A stretch of DNA of 64,000 nt from positions 124,001-188,000 of the forward strand of contig PDHQ01000048.1 of NCBI GenBank assembly GCA_003339415.1. The letters are read 5' to 3'. Below are positions 37,823 to 50,388 of the stretch, piece after piece. Position numbers and translations under genes: made by a program. The stretch is from Ophiocordyceps camponoti-saundersi (nom. inval.) (Eukaryota > Ascomycota > Sordariomycetes > Hypocreales > Ophiocordycipitaceae). The notes beneath the pieces are model-generated. The model was not told the DNA's origin. It did not search any database and saw only the letters and a program-made list of their open reading frames with translations. The stretch's first letter is position 1, and the number at the start of each line of letters is the position of its first letter.

Positions 37823-39890
37823 AGTTTATATATTTTATAAACTCTACGCTTATAATAATATAAATATAAACTTCTTATTTTTATATTATAAATAAACTTC
37901 GCTCCTTTTATTACTTTATAATAATAGCTAGCTATGCTTAAAATAACTTTAAAAGGAAGGGTAATATTATATAAGTTAATTATAACCGTGAAAATTTTTT
38001 ACTAAAAATATAGCTTTACTTCGAATTATAATAATTTTAAACTTAAAAGTTTATTATACTTATTACCTTATTAAAAGCTAAGGTAAATATTAATAAGATT
38101 ATTTTAAGAGATACTTTTATCTTTATATAGGTAATTATTAAATAAATAGCGGAGTTTAAAAAAGTTTAGGGAGGCGCCCTTTTTACTCTAACTTTATTAG
38201 TTAATAATATCTCCTTAGCTATTATAGCCGCGGTTTCCTTTTTTTATAGCTCTAAAGGAAGTAAAATTTCTCTAATATAAGCTATAATTATAGCTAAAGC
38301 GTTAAAAAAGATTATTAAAAAGTAAGTTTTTAGATAATATAAATAATAGCTTATAATTTATTTTAATTTTATTATTACTTTATTATAAGTTTAAAGCTTT
38401 AAAGTAACTATAATAAATATTAATTATAAACTTTATAAATAAAGTTAAGCTTTTATAATAAAGAAATTACTTAATAATAATATTATAATAATATTTTAAG
38501 ATATTATTTATAAGCTTTAGTTTAATTTAGAATAGCTTTATATTATTTTTAAAAAAAAGTATATTTAATTAATAAAAGTTATACTTTTATTATAAAGAGA
38601 TAGGTAATATATATAAAGTTCTAATTTATAAATTTTTAAAGTTAAGTAATATATATATCTTTTACTTAATCTTATACTATTTTTATTTTAAGGTAAAGTT
38701 AACTTTACTTAAAATAAAACTTTTAATAAAAAAAATAATAATATAATTTTTTCCTATAAGCTATAAGGTAAGTAAACTCGCTTTTTATATATAAAATAAT
38801 AAAATATTTATTATATTATAGCTTTATTATATAATATTTAGTAATATATTTAAATTAATAATATTTAAAATATTACTAAAGTTAAACTTTTAATATATAT
38901 AATTTAATATTAAAAATCTTTACTTATATTATTATATTTTTATTATAAATTTAATTTATATTTATTATACTATTAATAATAATTATTAAAAAACTCCGCT
39001 AAATCTTAAAATAATATCTTTTTATATATAATTATATTACTAAAACCTTATTTAATAACTTAATCTTTTTTTAAAAAGCTTTCTTATTATTTTATTATAA
39101 AGCTTACGCTAATATTTTTTTTATAATAAGAGTATAACTTTCGCTACTTAAATATACTTTTTTTTAAAAATAATATAAAGCTATTTTAAATTAAATTAAA
39201 GCTTATAAATAATATTTTAAAATATTATAATAATATTATTACTAAGTAATTTTTTTATTATAAAAGCTTAGCTTTACTTATAAAGTTTATAATTAATATT
39301 TATTATAATTACTTTAAGGCCTTAAACTTAAAGTAAAGTAATTATAAAGTTAGAATAAATTATAAGTTATTACTTATATTACTTAAAAATTCACTTTTTA
39401 ATAATTTTCTCTAGCGCTTAAGCTATAATTATAGCTTATATTAGAGAAATTCCGCTTTTTTTAAAGCTATAAAAAAAGAAAATTATAGCTATAATAGCTA
39501 AAAAAATATTATTAACTAATAAAATCCGAGTAAAGGGGTACCTCCTTAGACTTTTTTAAACTCTATTATTTATTTAATAATTATTTATATAAAGATAAAA
39601 ATATCTCTTAAAATAATCTTATTAATATTTACCTTAGCTTTTAATAAGGTAATAAGTATAATAAACTTTTAAGTTTAAGATTATTATAATTCGGAGTAAA
39701 GCTATATTCTAAGTAAAAAATTTCGTAGTTATAATTAACTTATATAGCGTTACCTTCCCCTTTAAAGTTATACCGGGCGCGGCTAGCTATTACTATAAGG
39801 TAATAAAAGAAGCGGAGTCTACTTATAATATAAGAATAAGAAGTTTATATCCGCGTCGCTATAAGCGCGGAATTTATAAAATATATAAAA
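37823..39890. mobile_element. Damaged inverted pair of family A copies
   Basis: 37823-38600 is the 5' 0.78 kb of family A on the plus strand. At 38600 the sequence switches to a minus-strand A copy that keeps about 1.29 kb up to its 5' end at 39890. Both (TAA)n tails and 3' ends are missing, so the two copies are joined through their interiors. This looks like a tail-to-tail pair, as at 18.6-22.4 kb, that has lost its centre. Confidence 0.65.
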
Positions 39891-40489
39891 ATATTACTAG
39901 GTATATTAATTAAGGAAAGTAAATACCGTAATTAGTAAAAACTTAGCTATTTCCTTTATAAGCTTTTTATAATATATATTTTAAAACTTTATTTAATATA
40001 TACTAACTACTTATAAAAGTTATTATTATATATTATATAGTATTAATACTTATATTAACTATTATTAAGTTTTTTTTATTAAGACTTGCGATAAAGCTTT
40101 TATATAGCTTAAAGCGTGGAAATATAATATTAAAGCTATTATAAGCGGTTACCGCGTATAAGTTATAGCGTTTAATAACGCCCTTAAATTTATATAATAT
40201 AAAATTAAAGCTTAGGCCGCTAATAAAGGCTTTATTTTTTAAATTTATACGCCTTATATACCTGCTTAAAATAGCCGCGCTAAATAAGCTAGCTATATAT
40301 TAATAAATACCACACGTGCGGTATATATTAAAACTAAGCTTCCTAAAAAGCTATAGCTATTCTTTATAAATATAAGCGTTTATATATAAAATATACTATT
40401 ATTATTATCTAACCCGAAGAATTAAAGCCTTATTAAGATAATAATAGCTATAATTTATATACTTTATAAATATTTAATTAAATATATAT
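39891..40489 (+). pseudogene. Ty1/Copia integrase relic, upstream of the inserted Gypsy element
   Basis: The plus strand reads VIAFNNALKFI, then IYTPYIPA, stop, NSRAK, then INTTRAVYIKTKLPKKL and ISVYI. This is the second half of a Copia integrase core (the D...E region with PYTPAQNG-type motif), with stops at Gln codons. The frame is cut at 40489 by the LTR retrotransposon and resumes at 46457. Upstream of about 40060 nothing Copia-like is seen, so gag, protease and the 5' LTR are missing. Confidence 0.8.
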
Positions 40490-40837
40490 TATTACGCGCT
40501 AGGTTTCCTCTTAGATTTCCCTACGTTTTTCACGGTGATTTCCGAGGATTTCTAATAAAACCTTACGTAACCCCGGAAATCCTTATTATAAAACTACCCG
40601 GAAGGACCTTAAGGGAAATTACTAGGAAATACGACCGTTTACCTACTTAGAAATTACTAGGATTTCTAAGCAGATTTCTATACCCTTTCCTATCTTTACT
40701 AGCACGTGCCCTTATTTATTCTATTAGGATTCCGCTTATAAGAGTTTTTCCTCTTTTCTCTTTTCTCTCCTTAGCTTAGAATCTTTATTTATAATATTAA
40801 TATTATTATTTACTTAATATATATCTAGGCCGTAATA
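40490..40837 (+). repeat. 5' LTR (348 bp) of the 40.5-46.5 kb Gypsy element
   Basis: It pairs with 46109-46456. The internal region begins TTATTCTAAGCTCCC, the likely primer-binding site after RIP, but the tRNA cannot be named. Confidence 0.9.
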
Positions 40838-41329
40838 TTATTCTAAGCTCCCTTTTCGCTAGCGAGTAATTAAGAAGTACGTACTTTACTTTTATATCCC
40901 CTATAAAAGATAAAAAAAACCTTATATACGATTAGATTATAACCGGCCTTAAGATATATATTTAAAGCCCCTAACTAGACTCTTAGGCGATTAAGGAGAC
41001 TCGCTTTAGAGATACCTAACCTTATAATAAAATAGGGTTCTGAAAAAAACTAAACTATAACTATAGCTACCTTTTCTTAAAATATTACTAATATAACTAT
41101 ATTATAAAAGTAGCGTGCGGAGATAACGTAACTATAAGCGTAGATTACGGAATTTTAAGGTTAGTTAACTTAGAAAAATTAAGACTTAGATATAAAAAGG
41201 ACCTATTAAGAAATATCGATAGCGTTTAGGATTAGTAAAAAAGCGTTTATTTTAATTAAGAAAGCCGCTTAAGATATTTTTACGCTAGTTACCCCGGTAA
41301 AATAGCTAAACCCCTCTTATTTTAATTTT

Positions 41330-42220
41330 ACGAAAATTCGCTATAAGGAGATAGGTAAGTTTTTAAGAAAAAAGGAAAACTTTAATACTTTCCTTATAAA
41401 CCTAAAAGATAAGATAAGATCCGATAAGATAACTTTCTATAATAAGTAAGATAGGATAAGTATTCTATTCCGTATTTTAAAAAAAAAAGCCCGCTAACTT
41501 TTAGAAACTTAGTATAACTTAAAAAAATACCTTTTTTCTAAATTAGCTAAGATAGTATAATACTTAAAGTCCGCTTATAGAAACTTAAATAAGTTTACTA
41601 AAGCTATAGATTAGCTCCGTAAACTAAACTACTCCCTAAATAGCTAATAGGAAATCTAAGAGTTCCTTATAAAATTTAACTACCTTATAGCTAAAACCTA
41701 AGTCCCCCTAGCTTATATTAAGTATACGCTTTAGGATTATCTACCCGCTAACCTTAATATAAGCTTTTTTATAAAAGCTAAGGACTTATATATAATATAT
41801 AAGGAGTTCTACGAGTATATAAAAAATATTATATTTTATAAGAAGAAGGAGTTTACCCGCTATAAAATTACTTAGAAATCTTAATAAGTTAATAGGACTA
41901 TTTTAACTATATAGAAAAAGATTATAACTATAATTTAGAAAAGCTAGCCCTTAAGCGAAAATAAGAAGAAAGTTTATTAGGAAAATAGTACTTACTTTAC
42001 TTATAATAAGAAAAGCTATATAGCTAAGGATTATCTTAACTAATAGAAGATAGGGAGAGTTTTTAGAGTTTAGATACCCCCGCCTAATTTTATTCGATTA
42101 GATAACTTTAATTTAGGAAAAGAATAGGACTATTATAAGGCTCCTTAATAGTCCCGAAAATATTATATATAAGATAGAAAATAGGAGAGTTATTTACTAT
42201 TAATAGTTAAGTTTAAGTTA
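41330..42220 (+). pseudogene. Gypsy element gag relic
   Basis: The plus strand contains DRISILFRILKKKAR (near 41450), KYLFSKLAKIV (near 41530) and FIKAKDLYIIYKEFYEYIKN (near 41770), a helical capsid-like arrangement upstream of pol. No zinc knuckle is readable. It is called mainly from position and helical pattern. Confidence 0.5.
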
Positions 42221-43149
42221 ATAATATTACTTTTTATACTTTTACTTTATATAATATTAAAGTAAATACCTATCTCTTAATTAGTCGCCGTTTCGCGAAA
42301 TAAGTAATAGAGCGACTTAGTACTAAACTTATCCCTATTTATCCCGTCCCCCTTATAGATTTCCGAGGCCGCTAAGCTAATATAGTCCGCGAGCACTTAA
42401 TTATTACCTTAGTAATTAATAAATAATACTTTCCTTAGGAAATCTATTAAGTAACTAACTACGCTTAGGACCTCTTTATCGGTCTATTTTAGATAGCTAA
42501 AAAGAGACTACTACTTAACTACGCGGCTTAGAAACTAATTTAGCTAGATAACTTACCTGCCCTTACTAAATACTCGCCCTTAATCCTATTATTAGAGAAG
42601 CCCCCTTTTTCCGGAAATCTAGATTTAGCTATCTAAGCGGACGCTAAGCGCCGGAACTACCTTCTCCGTTAAGATAAGCGTAAGTACTAAATCCTCTAAC
42701 GTTCGCGGAAGAAAAATAACTTCGTTTAGCTTATAAGGAAAAAAAAGTAAGCTTAAACCTTAACTTAAGATAACTTAGAAACCGATAATATAGATAAGGA
42801 AGCTTTAAGAAAGTAACTTATCTATTAAGTATAATAAAACCCCCGCTAAATACGGTAAGAAGCGATAACCTTATTAATACTTATAACCCTTATAAAATTA
42901 GAAGATAACCTTAACTTAACTATAGTTACGAAGTTAAGCTTAGCTAGCCGTATATATATAAGATAGGAAATCCTATTCCTTTAAGGAGAAGAACTTAAGT
43001 ATATCGCTTATATATATAATATAATTCTTTTAGCTTTTATATATCTTAAAAGATTTTTTAGTAAGAAGAAAGCTTATATTTTAGCTAATTCCTAACCTAG
43101 CTATAATATTATTTTAAAACTTAAGAAGCTCCTAAACTTAGTAAAACCC

Positions 43150-44420
43150 CCTTCTTATAAGATACCCGTAAAATACTTACTACTAGAGAAGGAAACCGTT
43201 AATTACCTGCTTAAGATTAGGTTTATTAAGCCGGACGCTAGTCCTTACGCTACTTTTATTTTCTTCGCGCCGAAGCCGTACTTAATAGCTTAGCGCTTTT
43301 ATATTAATTACCGATAAATAAACGATTACTTAAAAAGTCGAGTTTTACTTACTCCCTTTTTAGAAAGTATAATATTTAGCTACTAGGAAGTAAGGTAATT
43401 CTCGAAAATCGATATAATTTAAGCGTTTTATCGCTTATATTTTAACCCTAACTCTAAGTACCTTATAGCTTTCTATATAAAGTTTAGTATATTCCGCTAG
43501 CTTATCCTCTTATTTAGCCTTAAAGTAAGGCTTACTTAATTTTAAAACTTTATTAACGCTTAGCTTTATAACCTCCTTAACTATTATATAAGTATATACG
43601 CCGATAATATATTAATTTACTTAGATAGCGAAGAAGCGGAATATTAAGAGGAATACTAAGAAATAATCTAGCGCTTATATTAAGCTAACTTATAAAGGGA
43701 TATCCGAAAATTAAAGTTTAATATTATAGAAATTAACTACCTTAGTATAATATTATACGTAGGCTAAGGAATTAATATAAACCCTTATAAGGTATAAGTA
43801 ATCTAAAATTAAAAATTCGAAAACTTTTAAAATTATAAGGCTATTTACTTATTTATAGGACTTTATAACTTTATTAGGATTTTCTATTACTATATAAGTA
43901 TTATAGCTAAGCCCCTAAACCGCTTTCTTAAGAAAGATACCGCTTTTAAGCTCGGACCGGAATAGAAGGAGGCTTTTAATAAAATAAAGAAGCTAGCTAT
44001 ATAAGCCCCGGTACTTACTTTCTTCCGCCTAAAACTCCTAACCCGCCTTAAGACTAACGCCTCCCGGAATACTACCGCTAATATACTCTAATAATAGTAA
44101 GACGACTAAATATAAAAGCTTATAGGCTTTTTCTCGAAGATAATAAACCCCGCTAAGCGTGCTTACTTAATTTAAGACCGCGAACTCCTTACTATTATAT
44201 AAAGCCTTAAGAACTTCTACTTAAAGCTACTTAGCTAGAAATTTAATATAATTATAGATTATAAAGCTTTAGTTTATTTTATAATAAAAAGGCTACTTTT
44301 TATTTATTAAGTTTAATAATCTAATTTCCTTACTTAGTTTAATATTTATTTCTTATATTAGCTTAGCTAGCTAAATATAGCTATAGATATACTCTTATAG
44401 AAGATAGCTAAGCTCCCGAT
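43150..44420 (+). pseudogene. Gypsy element reverse transcriptase and RNase H relic
   Basis: The plus strand reads RFYINYR then INDYLKSRVLLTPFLE (near 43300), FSKIDII (near 43400), and YADNILIYLDSEE near 43597, where the YADD active site now shows Asn for the second Asp. RNase H has LKTNASRNTTA near 44050 and AYLI-stop-DRELLTII near 44160. Stops are TAA/TAG at Trp/Gln-type sites. Confidence 0.82.
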
Positions 44421-44649
44421 AATAAAAGCTTATAAGAAAGAGGAAAGGATTTTAGCTATAATTTCCCTAGATAGCTTTAGATTTAAATCCCTAACCCTAT
44501 CTTTTATAATTACCCTAGTCCGCCTAGTAAAAGACTCCGCCCTATTAGGGGCGAAATTAGTATAACTAATCTAAGAGGAGAATACGAATTAAAACCTCGG
44601 ATTTTACGGTAATCTCCTTATCGTCCCTAAGTAAGATAGCTAGTAGCGT

Positions 44650-45980
44650 TTCTTCCTCCGTACCGCCTTAATTCGGAATATATATAAGCTAGCTATCTTC
44701 GCTTATAAGGGATAGAATAAGATTACCTAAATACTCCGATAAAGCTACTATTAGCTTAGGATAAAGCGAGATATCCGCCGGTTTATTTATAATTATTATA
44801 AGTATTAAAGAAATAAAACGCTATAAGATAAGACCTTAAGTTTATTATACCCCTTACCTATTCTAACTTCTATTTAGAAGTATATTACTTATAATAGGAA
44901 AGTAATACTAGAGGACCGCTTTAAGTATAATTACGTTTAGACTTTTATTTATAAATTAAGTAAAATTATCGCTATATTACTTAATAAGAAGAACGATATA
45001 GCTAAGGTGCTTATAGGACGCTATTTCCGATACTTTTATTATTTCCTAAGTATATTAAATATATAAATTACTAATAATACTAGCCTATTTATCTTAAGAT
45101 TTTTTTAGGAAATTAACTAGCTAACTAATATTAAGTACTATTATAGTAGCGCCCTTTACCCCTAAATATAAGGTAGCGTAAAAGTAACTAAATAATATCT
45201 AAACTAAAGGCTTCGGTTTTACGCTAATAAGCGATAAGATAATTAAAGCGCGTTTTTTCCTACTCTAAACTTCGCGTATAACTTATTATAGCACGCGTCG
45301 ATTAGTATAGCACCGCTTATAGTCGCCCTTAGTAAAAATATACGAAACCCCCTTTCGCTCCCTAGCCCTCTAATTACCTCGAGGGCCTTAGGCCCCGTTA
45401 CTATTACCCGCGAACTTATCGCCTAAGCGTAAGGAGTATAATAGTAAGCTTAAGCTACGGCCGCGAAAGCGTAAAGCTAGCAGAAAGTATAAGCTAATAA
45501 GAAACGCCGCTTAGTAGATTTCTCGGTTAGTAATTAGGTATTCCTTAGCCGTAAGGGTTTTACGATTACTATACTAACTATACGCCTTAATACGTAATAG
45601 TCTAAACTTTTTATAATCGTTAAGGAATAAAGCTATAGCTATATCCTTAACCTTTTAAGTAATTATTAGATAATAAACTTATTTTACGCTAATTATTTTC
45701 GGAAAGCTACTATAAATCCCTTACTTAAATAAGATAGGCCCCTAGCTAAGCTTAAAAATATTAATAGTATACTAAAATAAAAAGTTAATAAGATCCTTAT
45801 ATTTTACGTTATTAGATAACGCCGCCGGTTAAAATATTAAGTTTAGTAGCGTAGCTATAACTCTAATAAGATATAATATTTAGCTAAAAACTTTTATTAT
45901 ATACCGATAGCTTTTAAGGAATTCTACTACTACTTTCTAAATACCGCCGGCCTACTAGTTAATCTTTAATATTAGATTAA
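44650..45980 (+). pseudogene. Gypsy element integrase relic with chromodomain-like end
   Basis: The plus strand reads AKVLIGRYFRYFYYF near 45005, GSVKVTK-stop-YLN-stop-RLRFYANKR near 45175-45230 (third catalytic region) and SLPSPLITSRALGPVTI near 45355. The end, about 45780-45960, reads KILIFYVIR, RRRLKY, YLAKNF and FKEFYYYFLNTAGLL. This matches the last strand and helix region of chromodomains found at the end of fungal Gypsy pol proteins. Confidence 0.75.
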
Positions 45981-46108
45981 AGCTACCGCCGTAAATCGTA
46001 ATTATAAGGATAATAATTAAGATAATACTATAATTTCCCCTAAGGCCTAAGTATATAGTTACTATTACTAGTTTTAATAAGTATATTAAGACCTTTATTA
46101 GGAGGTAG

Positions 46109-46456
46109 TATTACGCGCTAGGTTTCCTCTTAGATTTCCCTATATTTTTTACGGTAATTTCCGAGGATTTCCGATAAGACCTTATATAACCTTAGAAATC
46201 CTTATCGTAAAATTACCCGGAAGGACCTTAAGGGAAATTACTAGGAAATACGACCGTTTACCTACCTAGAAATTACTAAGATTTCTAGGCAGATTTCTAT
46301 ACCCTTTCCTATCCTTACTAGCATATGCCCTTATCTATTCTACTAGGATTCCGCCTACGAGAGTTTTTCCTCTTTTCTCTCTTCTCTCCTTAGCTTAGAA
46401 TCTTTATTTATAGTGCTAATACTATTATTTACTTAACGTATGTCTAGGCCGTAATA
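46109..46456 (+). repeat. 3' LTR (348 bp) of the 40.5-46.5 kb Gypsy element
   Basis: Same length and ends as 40490-40837. The differences are transitions, for example CACGTGCCC against CATATGCCC near 46320. Confidence 0.9.
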
Positions 46457-48740
46457 TATATAATCTTAGGGATATAAGGTATATATCGTTATCCCTTCTT
46501 AATACCGTATTTAAAGCGCTAAAATAGCCCCTTACGCTAAGAAAAGCCGCCTTATCGGTATAAAAAGCCTTTATAGGCATATTTATAAAATCTATCTACC
46601 TAATAAAGATAAGATTATTAAGGCTAAAAATATCTATTTTTATAATCTAGCTAATTTAAAGCTTAATTAAATAGTTAAATATACTGCTAAGCTTAAGATT
46701 AAAGAAAACAATTAAGAAGAATAACTTAATAAGGACGAATTCTTCTAATTTAAACTTAATAATATTAATAATAATAATTATAATAAAAATTATAATTATC
46801 CCGGCAATTAGGGCTCTAATAAGCTTACTAAAAGCTAATATATAAATAGTATACCTAATTTAGGTAATAAAACTATAAGCCCCTCTTAATCTAAAAAGCT
46901 TATAACGCTTTTAAATATAATATAATTCTTTACGCCTAATTAAACGCCTTATAGCCGATTTAATAATTTAGCTAACTAAGAAGCCCCTTTATAAGCTAAG
47001 CTAAGGAATAAGGCTATAATACTTATAACTAATTATAAGACCTAATTAGCGATAGTAGCTATAATAAATTTAGCTGCTAATACTATTTTTAAAGATATTA
47101 ATAAAAAAAAGTAAAGATTCCTAACTTTGTCTTTCTAATTAACGCTATATTTAACATTTTAATATTATTAACGCCTAAAGGCTAGTAAGATATTTATAAG
47201 TAACCTAATTATATCTCTTACTAGCGCTTAGCGATAAATATAAAGATTAAAGCTTTATATAGTAAGTAGACTTAAGATCTTATTAATTAACTTATTAGTA
47301 AGTTAATTTTGCTCGGCAAATAAGTATTTACGATAAAGACCCCTTAAGATAAACTTATAATCGTAAAAGTATACTAATATATATATAAAAATAAGGAAGA
47401 GGCCTTATACTTTATTAAGGACCTTTATACCGCTATAATATATCTCTTTTTTATATAAGTATTCTTATTAATTATAGCCTTATAAGATTTTAAATAATAA
47501 TAATTTAACGTTATTAATATATTTGTTAACGCCTCTTATTAGGAGGAATTTTTCGTCGATTAGCTATACTTATTTAAAGATAGCGCGAATCGAGTATATA
47601 AGCTTAATTAAGCCTTATATAGCCTTAAGTTATCTCCCGCGATATAGTTTACGTATATAAGTAAGGCCTTTAAATACTATAAATAGTAATAACTTAAATT
47701 AGAGTTTTATATCTATATATACTTAAAAAGCTTTATTATACTCTTTTATATTAACGATATTATTATTATAGCCCTAACTGCCGCCCTTATAAATAACGGT
47801 AAAGGTATTTTAAAAAAATTATAAGATTTACGTAACTTAAGCGAACTTATTACTTTCTTAAGCTTATAATTCCGTAAGAATTATATTATATATATAATCT
47901 ATATATACTAAGAGAAATATACTACTAAAATCCTTAAGTTATTCGGTAAAGGCGTTACGAACGCTATATAAACGCCCTAACCGCTTAAGGTTAAAATACC
48001 TGTTAATTAGAAAATATAGCCGCTTATAATACCTTAAAAAAAGTAGCTAAAAAGGATAGGTAATATAAATTACCTCTCTAATAGTATAAGGCCTAATTTA
48101 GCCTTTATAAATAGTAAATTATATAAAGGTAACTTTAATCTAACCGCCTTATACTTTTTTATATAGAAGAATTTAATACGATACTTTTATAGTATAAAAA
48201 GCCTTAGCCTTACGCTTAAAAATACTTATAGCTTTTAAAATTTAAAGCCTTATATCTTTATAAATACCTCCTTTATAAATAATTTATATATAAGATACTT
48301 TATAGCCGGATATATTATTTTTATTAGTATAAGCTCCGTATATTAGAAATCGAAATAGTAAACGCTTATAATATTATTATTAATAAAGGCTAAATTTATT
48401 AATTTAACGCTTATAAATATAAGCTTAATTTAGATAAATAAGATTCTTAAAAACTTAAAGCTATCGTAATAATAAACGCCTATAATTATATTTACTAATA
48501 GCTTTAACGCTAAAGCTATCGCTTTTAATAAGTTTAAAATAGCTTAAATAAAGTATATTAATATATAATATAAATAAGTTATTAATTACGTAAAAAAGCG
48601 ATTCTTTATAATCTAATATATTAGTATAGCTAATATAGCTATAAATAGCCTTACTAAGCCTTTATAGTATATTTAATACGCTAAATTCGTTTATATATTA
48701 TATTTATTAAACTTAAAAAATTATAATCTTACCTTTTAAG
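46457..48740 (+). pseudogene. Ty1/Copia reverse transcriptase and RNase H relic
   Basis: The frame resumes after the Gypsy insertion with KIAPYAKKSRLIGIKSLYRH and KIYLPNKDKIIKAKNIYFYN, the conserved segment between Copia integrase and RT. The RT active site reads FYINDIIIIALTAALI near 47740 (DD now ND). RNase H and the C-terminus are near 48590-48730 with NYVKKRFFII, YISIANIAINSLTKPL and KFVYILYLLNL. Stops are TAA/TAG only. Confidence 0.82.
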
Positions 48741-49656
48741 GCTAAAAATAATATAAAAGGTAGCTTTTATACGCTATTAGATAAGCTTAGGGCGCCCGAT
48801 AATAAAGCCCGCGATACCCTTATATTACCTAATAATAAAGGCACCGATATTAAATAAACTAATTAATCGAATCGAAAGACTAATAAATAATATAGTATAA
48901 GATTTCTATTACTAGGGGATCTTATACCTAAAGGGGGGATCTTAAGGAAAAGGAGTAATTAGCGTTACGCTATAAGTATTAATTAAGATAAAATAGATAA
49001 GGTATATTATAATTAACGCCCTAAAGAGGCTTATAATTATTAACCTTATTATTAGCTTAGCTTTATGCCGCCCTTAATACCGCGATATACGCCTTTTAAT
49101 ACGCCTCTAAGCGATTATTTTAGCCTTAAAAGTATTAACGGTAGGCGCCTATAAGCCCCTTATTATTAAATATATTAACTTATATAACTTTAGCGATATT
49201 CTCCTTATTAAGCGATACGAATAACGATACCTCTCTCTATATATATATACCGCTATAAAGCTTATAGCTTATTTTTAACTTTTAGCCTAAAGAGGAATTT
49301 TCTTTTAAATTAAGCCTTTTAATACCTTTTATATAAGCGTTTTAAGCCCTCTTAATAGCTTAATTTAACCCTCTTAACAGCTTAGATAAGCCTCTTTAAG
49401 GCCCCTTAAAATAGATTAAAGAGGCCTTTTTCTACTATTTCCTATACTAATCGACGAATCTAGAATAGAATAACCCTATCCGGGACCTAATTTAATCTCT
49501 TAAATCTTATTTTTATTACGTTTTTAAGCTATTTAAGCCCTTTACTAGCCTTTTAAGAAAAGCTTAAAAACGCTATTTTTTACTATTTTATTATTTTCCG
49601 CGCTTTACGGTATAGGATAACTATTTTCCGCTTATTTAAGCAGGCCTAAAGGGGGG
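48741..49656 (+). mobile_element. Copia 3' untranslated region, no gene seen
   Basis: About 0.9 kb follows the RNase H end. There are two purine tracts, CCTAAAGGGGGGATC near 48930 and CCTAAAGGGGGGTATT at 49646-49660; the second precedes an LTR-like start. No coherent frame is found on either strand. Confidence 0.5.
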
Positions 49657-49790
49657 TATTAAGGGGGTCCATATAACTAGCCCCGCTAGACTTTGCCTAT
49701 AAGCATATAGCCTAGACTAGCCACCCTAGCTTAGACCTAGCATATATATAATATATATATATATAAGCGTATATAATACTTTATGCCGTG
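49657..49790 (+). repeat. Putative 3' LTR start of the Copia element
   Basis: A polypurine tract ends at 49656 and TATTAAGGGGGTCC follows, a plausible RIP form of an LTR beginning TGTTAAG. The partner LTR is missing, so the right end cannot be set. CpA/TpG begin to survive here (TCCATATAA, GCCACCC), so RIP is milder towards the gene island. Confidence 0.45.
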
Positions 49791-50388
49791 CTTATATTAC
49801 TATATATTTTTTTAAAAAGTAGAAGAGTAACTATCGTGAGAATTTATATCTTAGGTATAGTATATATTTGTTATTTATTTATCGGAATTGATACTTATAG
49901 GTAGGTAAAGTCCCTACCTTTATGTTATAAAGTACTGCGCCCGTGTGTAGTAGTTAGATTATATAATTCGAAAGTAGGTTTTTGGTCGGCTGAGGTCGGA
50001 CCTGATGGTCAGGTTGACATTGTACTGATGGTACTTAGAATGCGGCGTTACCGCACTCAAAGGGATAGGAGGGAAGTGATGACCCCGCCTGTAGGACCCC
50101 GAGGGGCCGAGAGTATGTATGACCCCGCTATGCTTTGTCATTCCTTCAGTGAGGCACGGTGACATTGTATAGCCCGTAGGAGGTACCTAGGTAGGTACCT
50201 CTTAATGGTGCCTACCTGTCAGGCTGTCTCCCACCGAACTTCGGCCAAATTCACTGAATCGCTTGAGAATTCTCCCCTTGCCTCTACATCCGCCTGAAAA
50301 TTTTCCGTCCGCATCCTTTTCCCTATCGCCAACGCTCACTCTGGTCTCCTTGCCTCTGCATCTGTTCTGCTTCAGATAAGCAGACAAA
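49790..50388 (+). promoter_or_regulatory. Upstream region and 5' leader of nap1
   Basis: CpA and TpG reappear here, so this is unmutated host DNA. About 50221-50388 is pyrimidine-rich, with repeated CCTCTGC/CCTTGCCTCTGCATC-like runs, typical of fungal promoters and leaders. A near-palindrome built from TACCTAGGTA lies at 50181-50202. A smaller hairpin, GGTAGG...CCTACC, is at 49900-49918. I see no convincing TATA box at a fixed distance from the ATG, and the transcription start cannot be placed. Minus-strand open frames here (49959-50165 and 50202-50624) show no recognisable protein and overlap the leader and first exons, so they are not called. Confidence 0.55.

Larger units (their letters stand above)
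40490..46456 (+). mobile_element. Full-length Ty3/Gypsy element inserted in the Copia element
   Basis: This 5,967-bp element has LTRs of exactly 348 bp (40490-40837, 46109-46456), both starting TATTACGCGC and ending GTAATA. The flanking duplication TATAT is at 40485-40489 and 46457-46461. A polypurine tract (AGGAGGTAG) precedes the 3' LTR. The element is less RIP-mutated than families A and B and keeps many CpG and GC-rich codons. The gag-pol order is plus strand. Confidence 0.92.

Noticed and set aside
49959..50165. 68-codon minus-strand frame upstream of nap1
   Set aside because: Low-complexity composition, no recognisable domain, and it lies in the nap1 upstream region. Open length is expected in normal-GC DNA.
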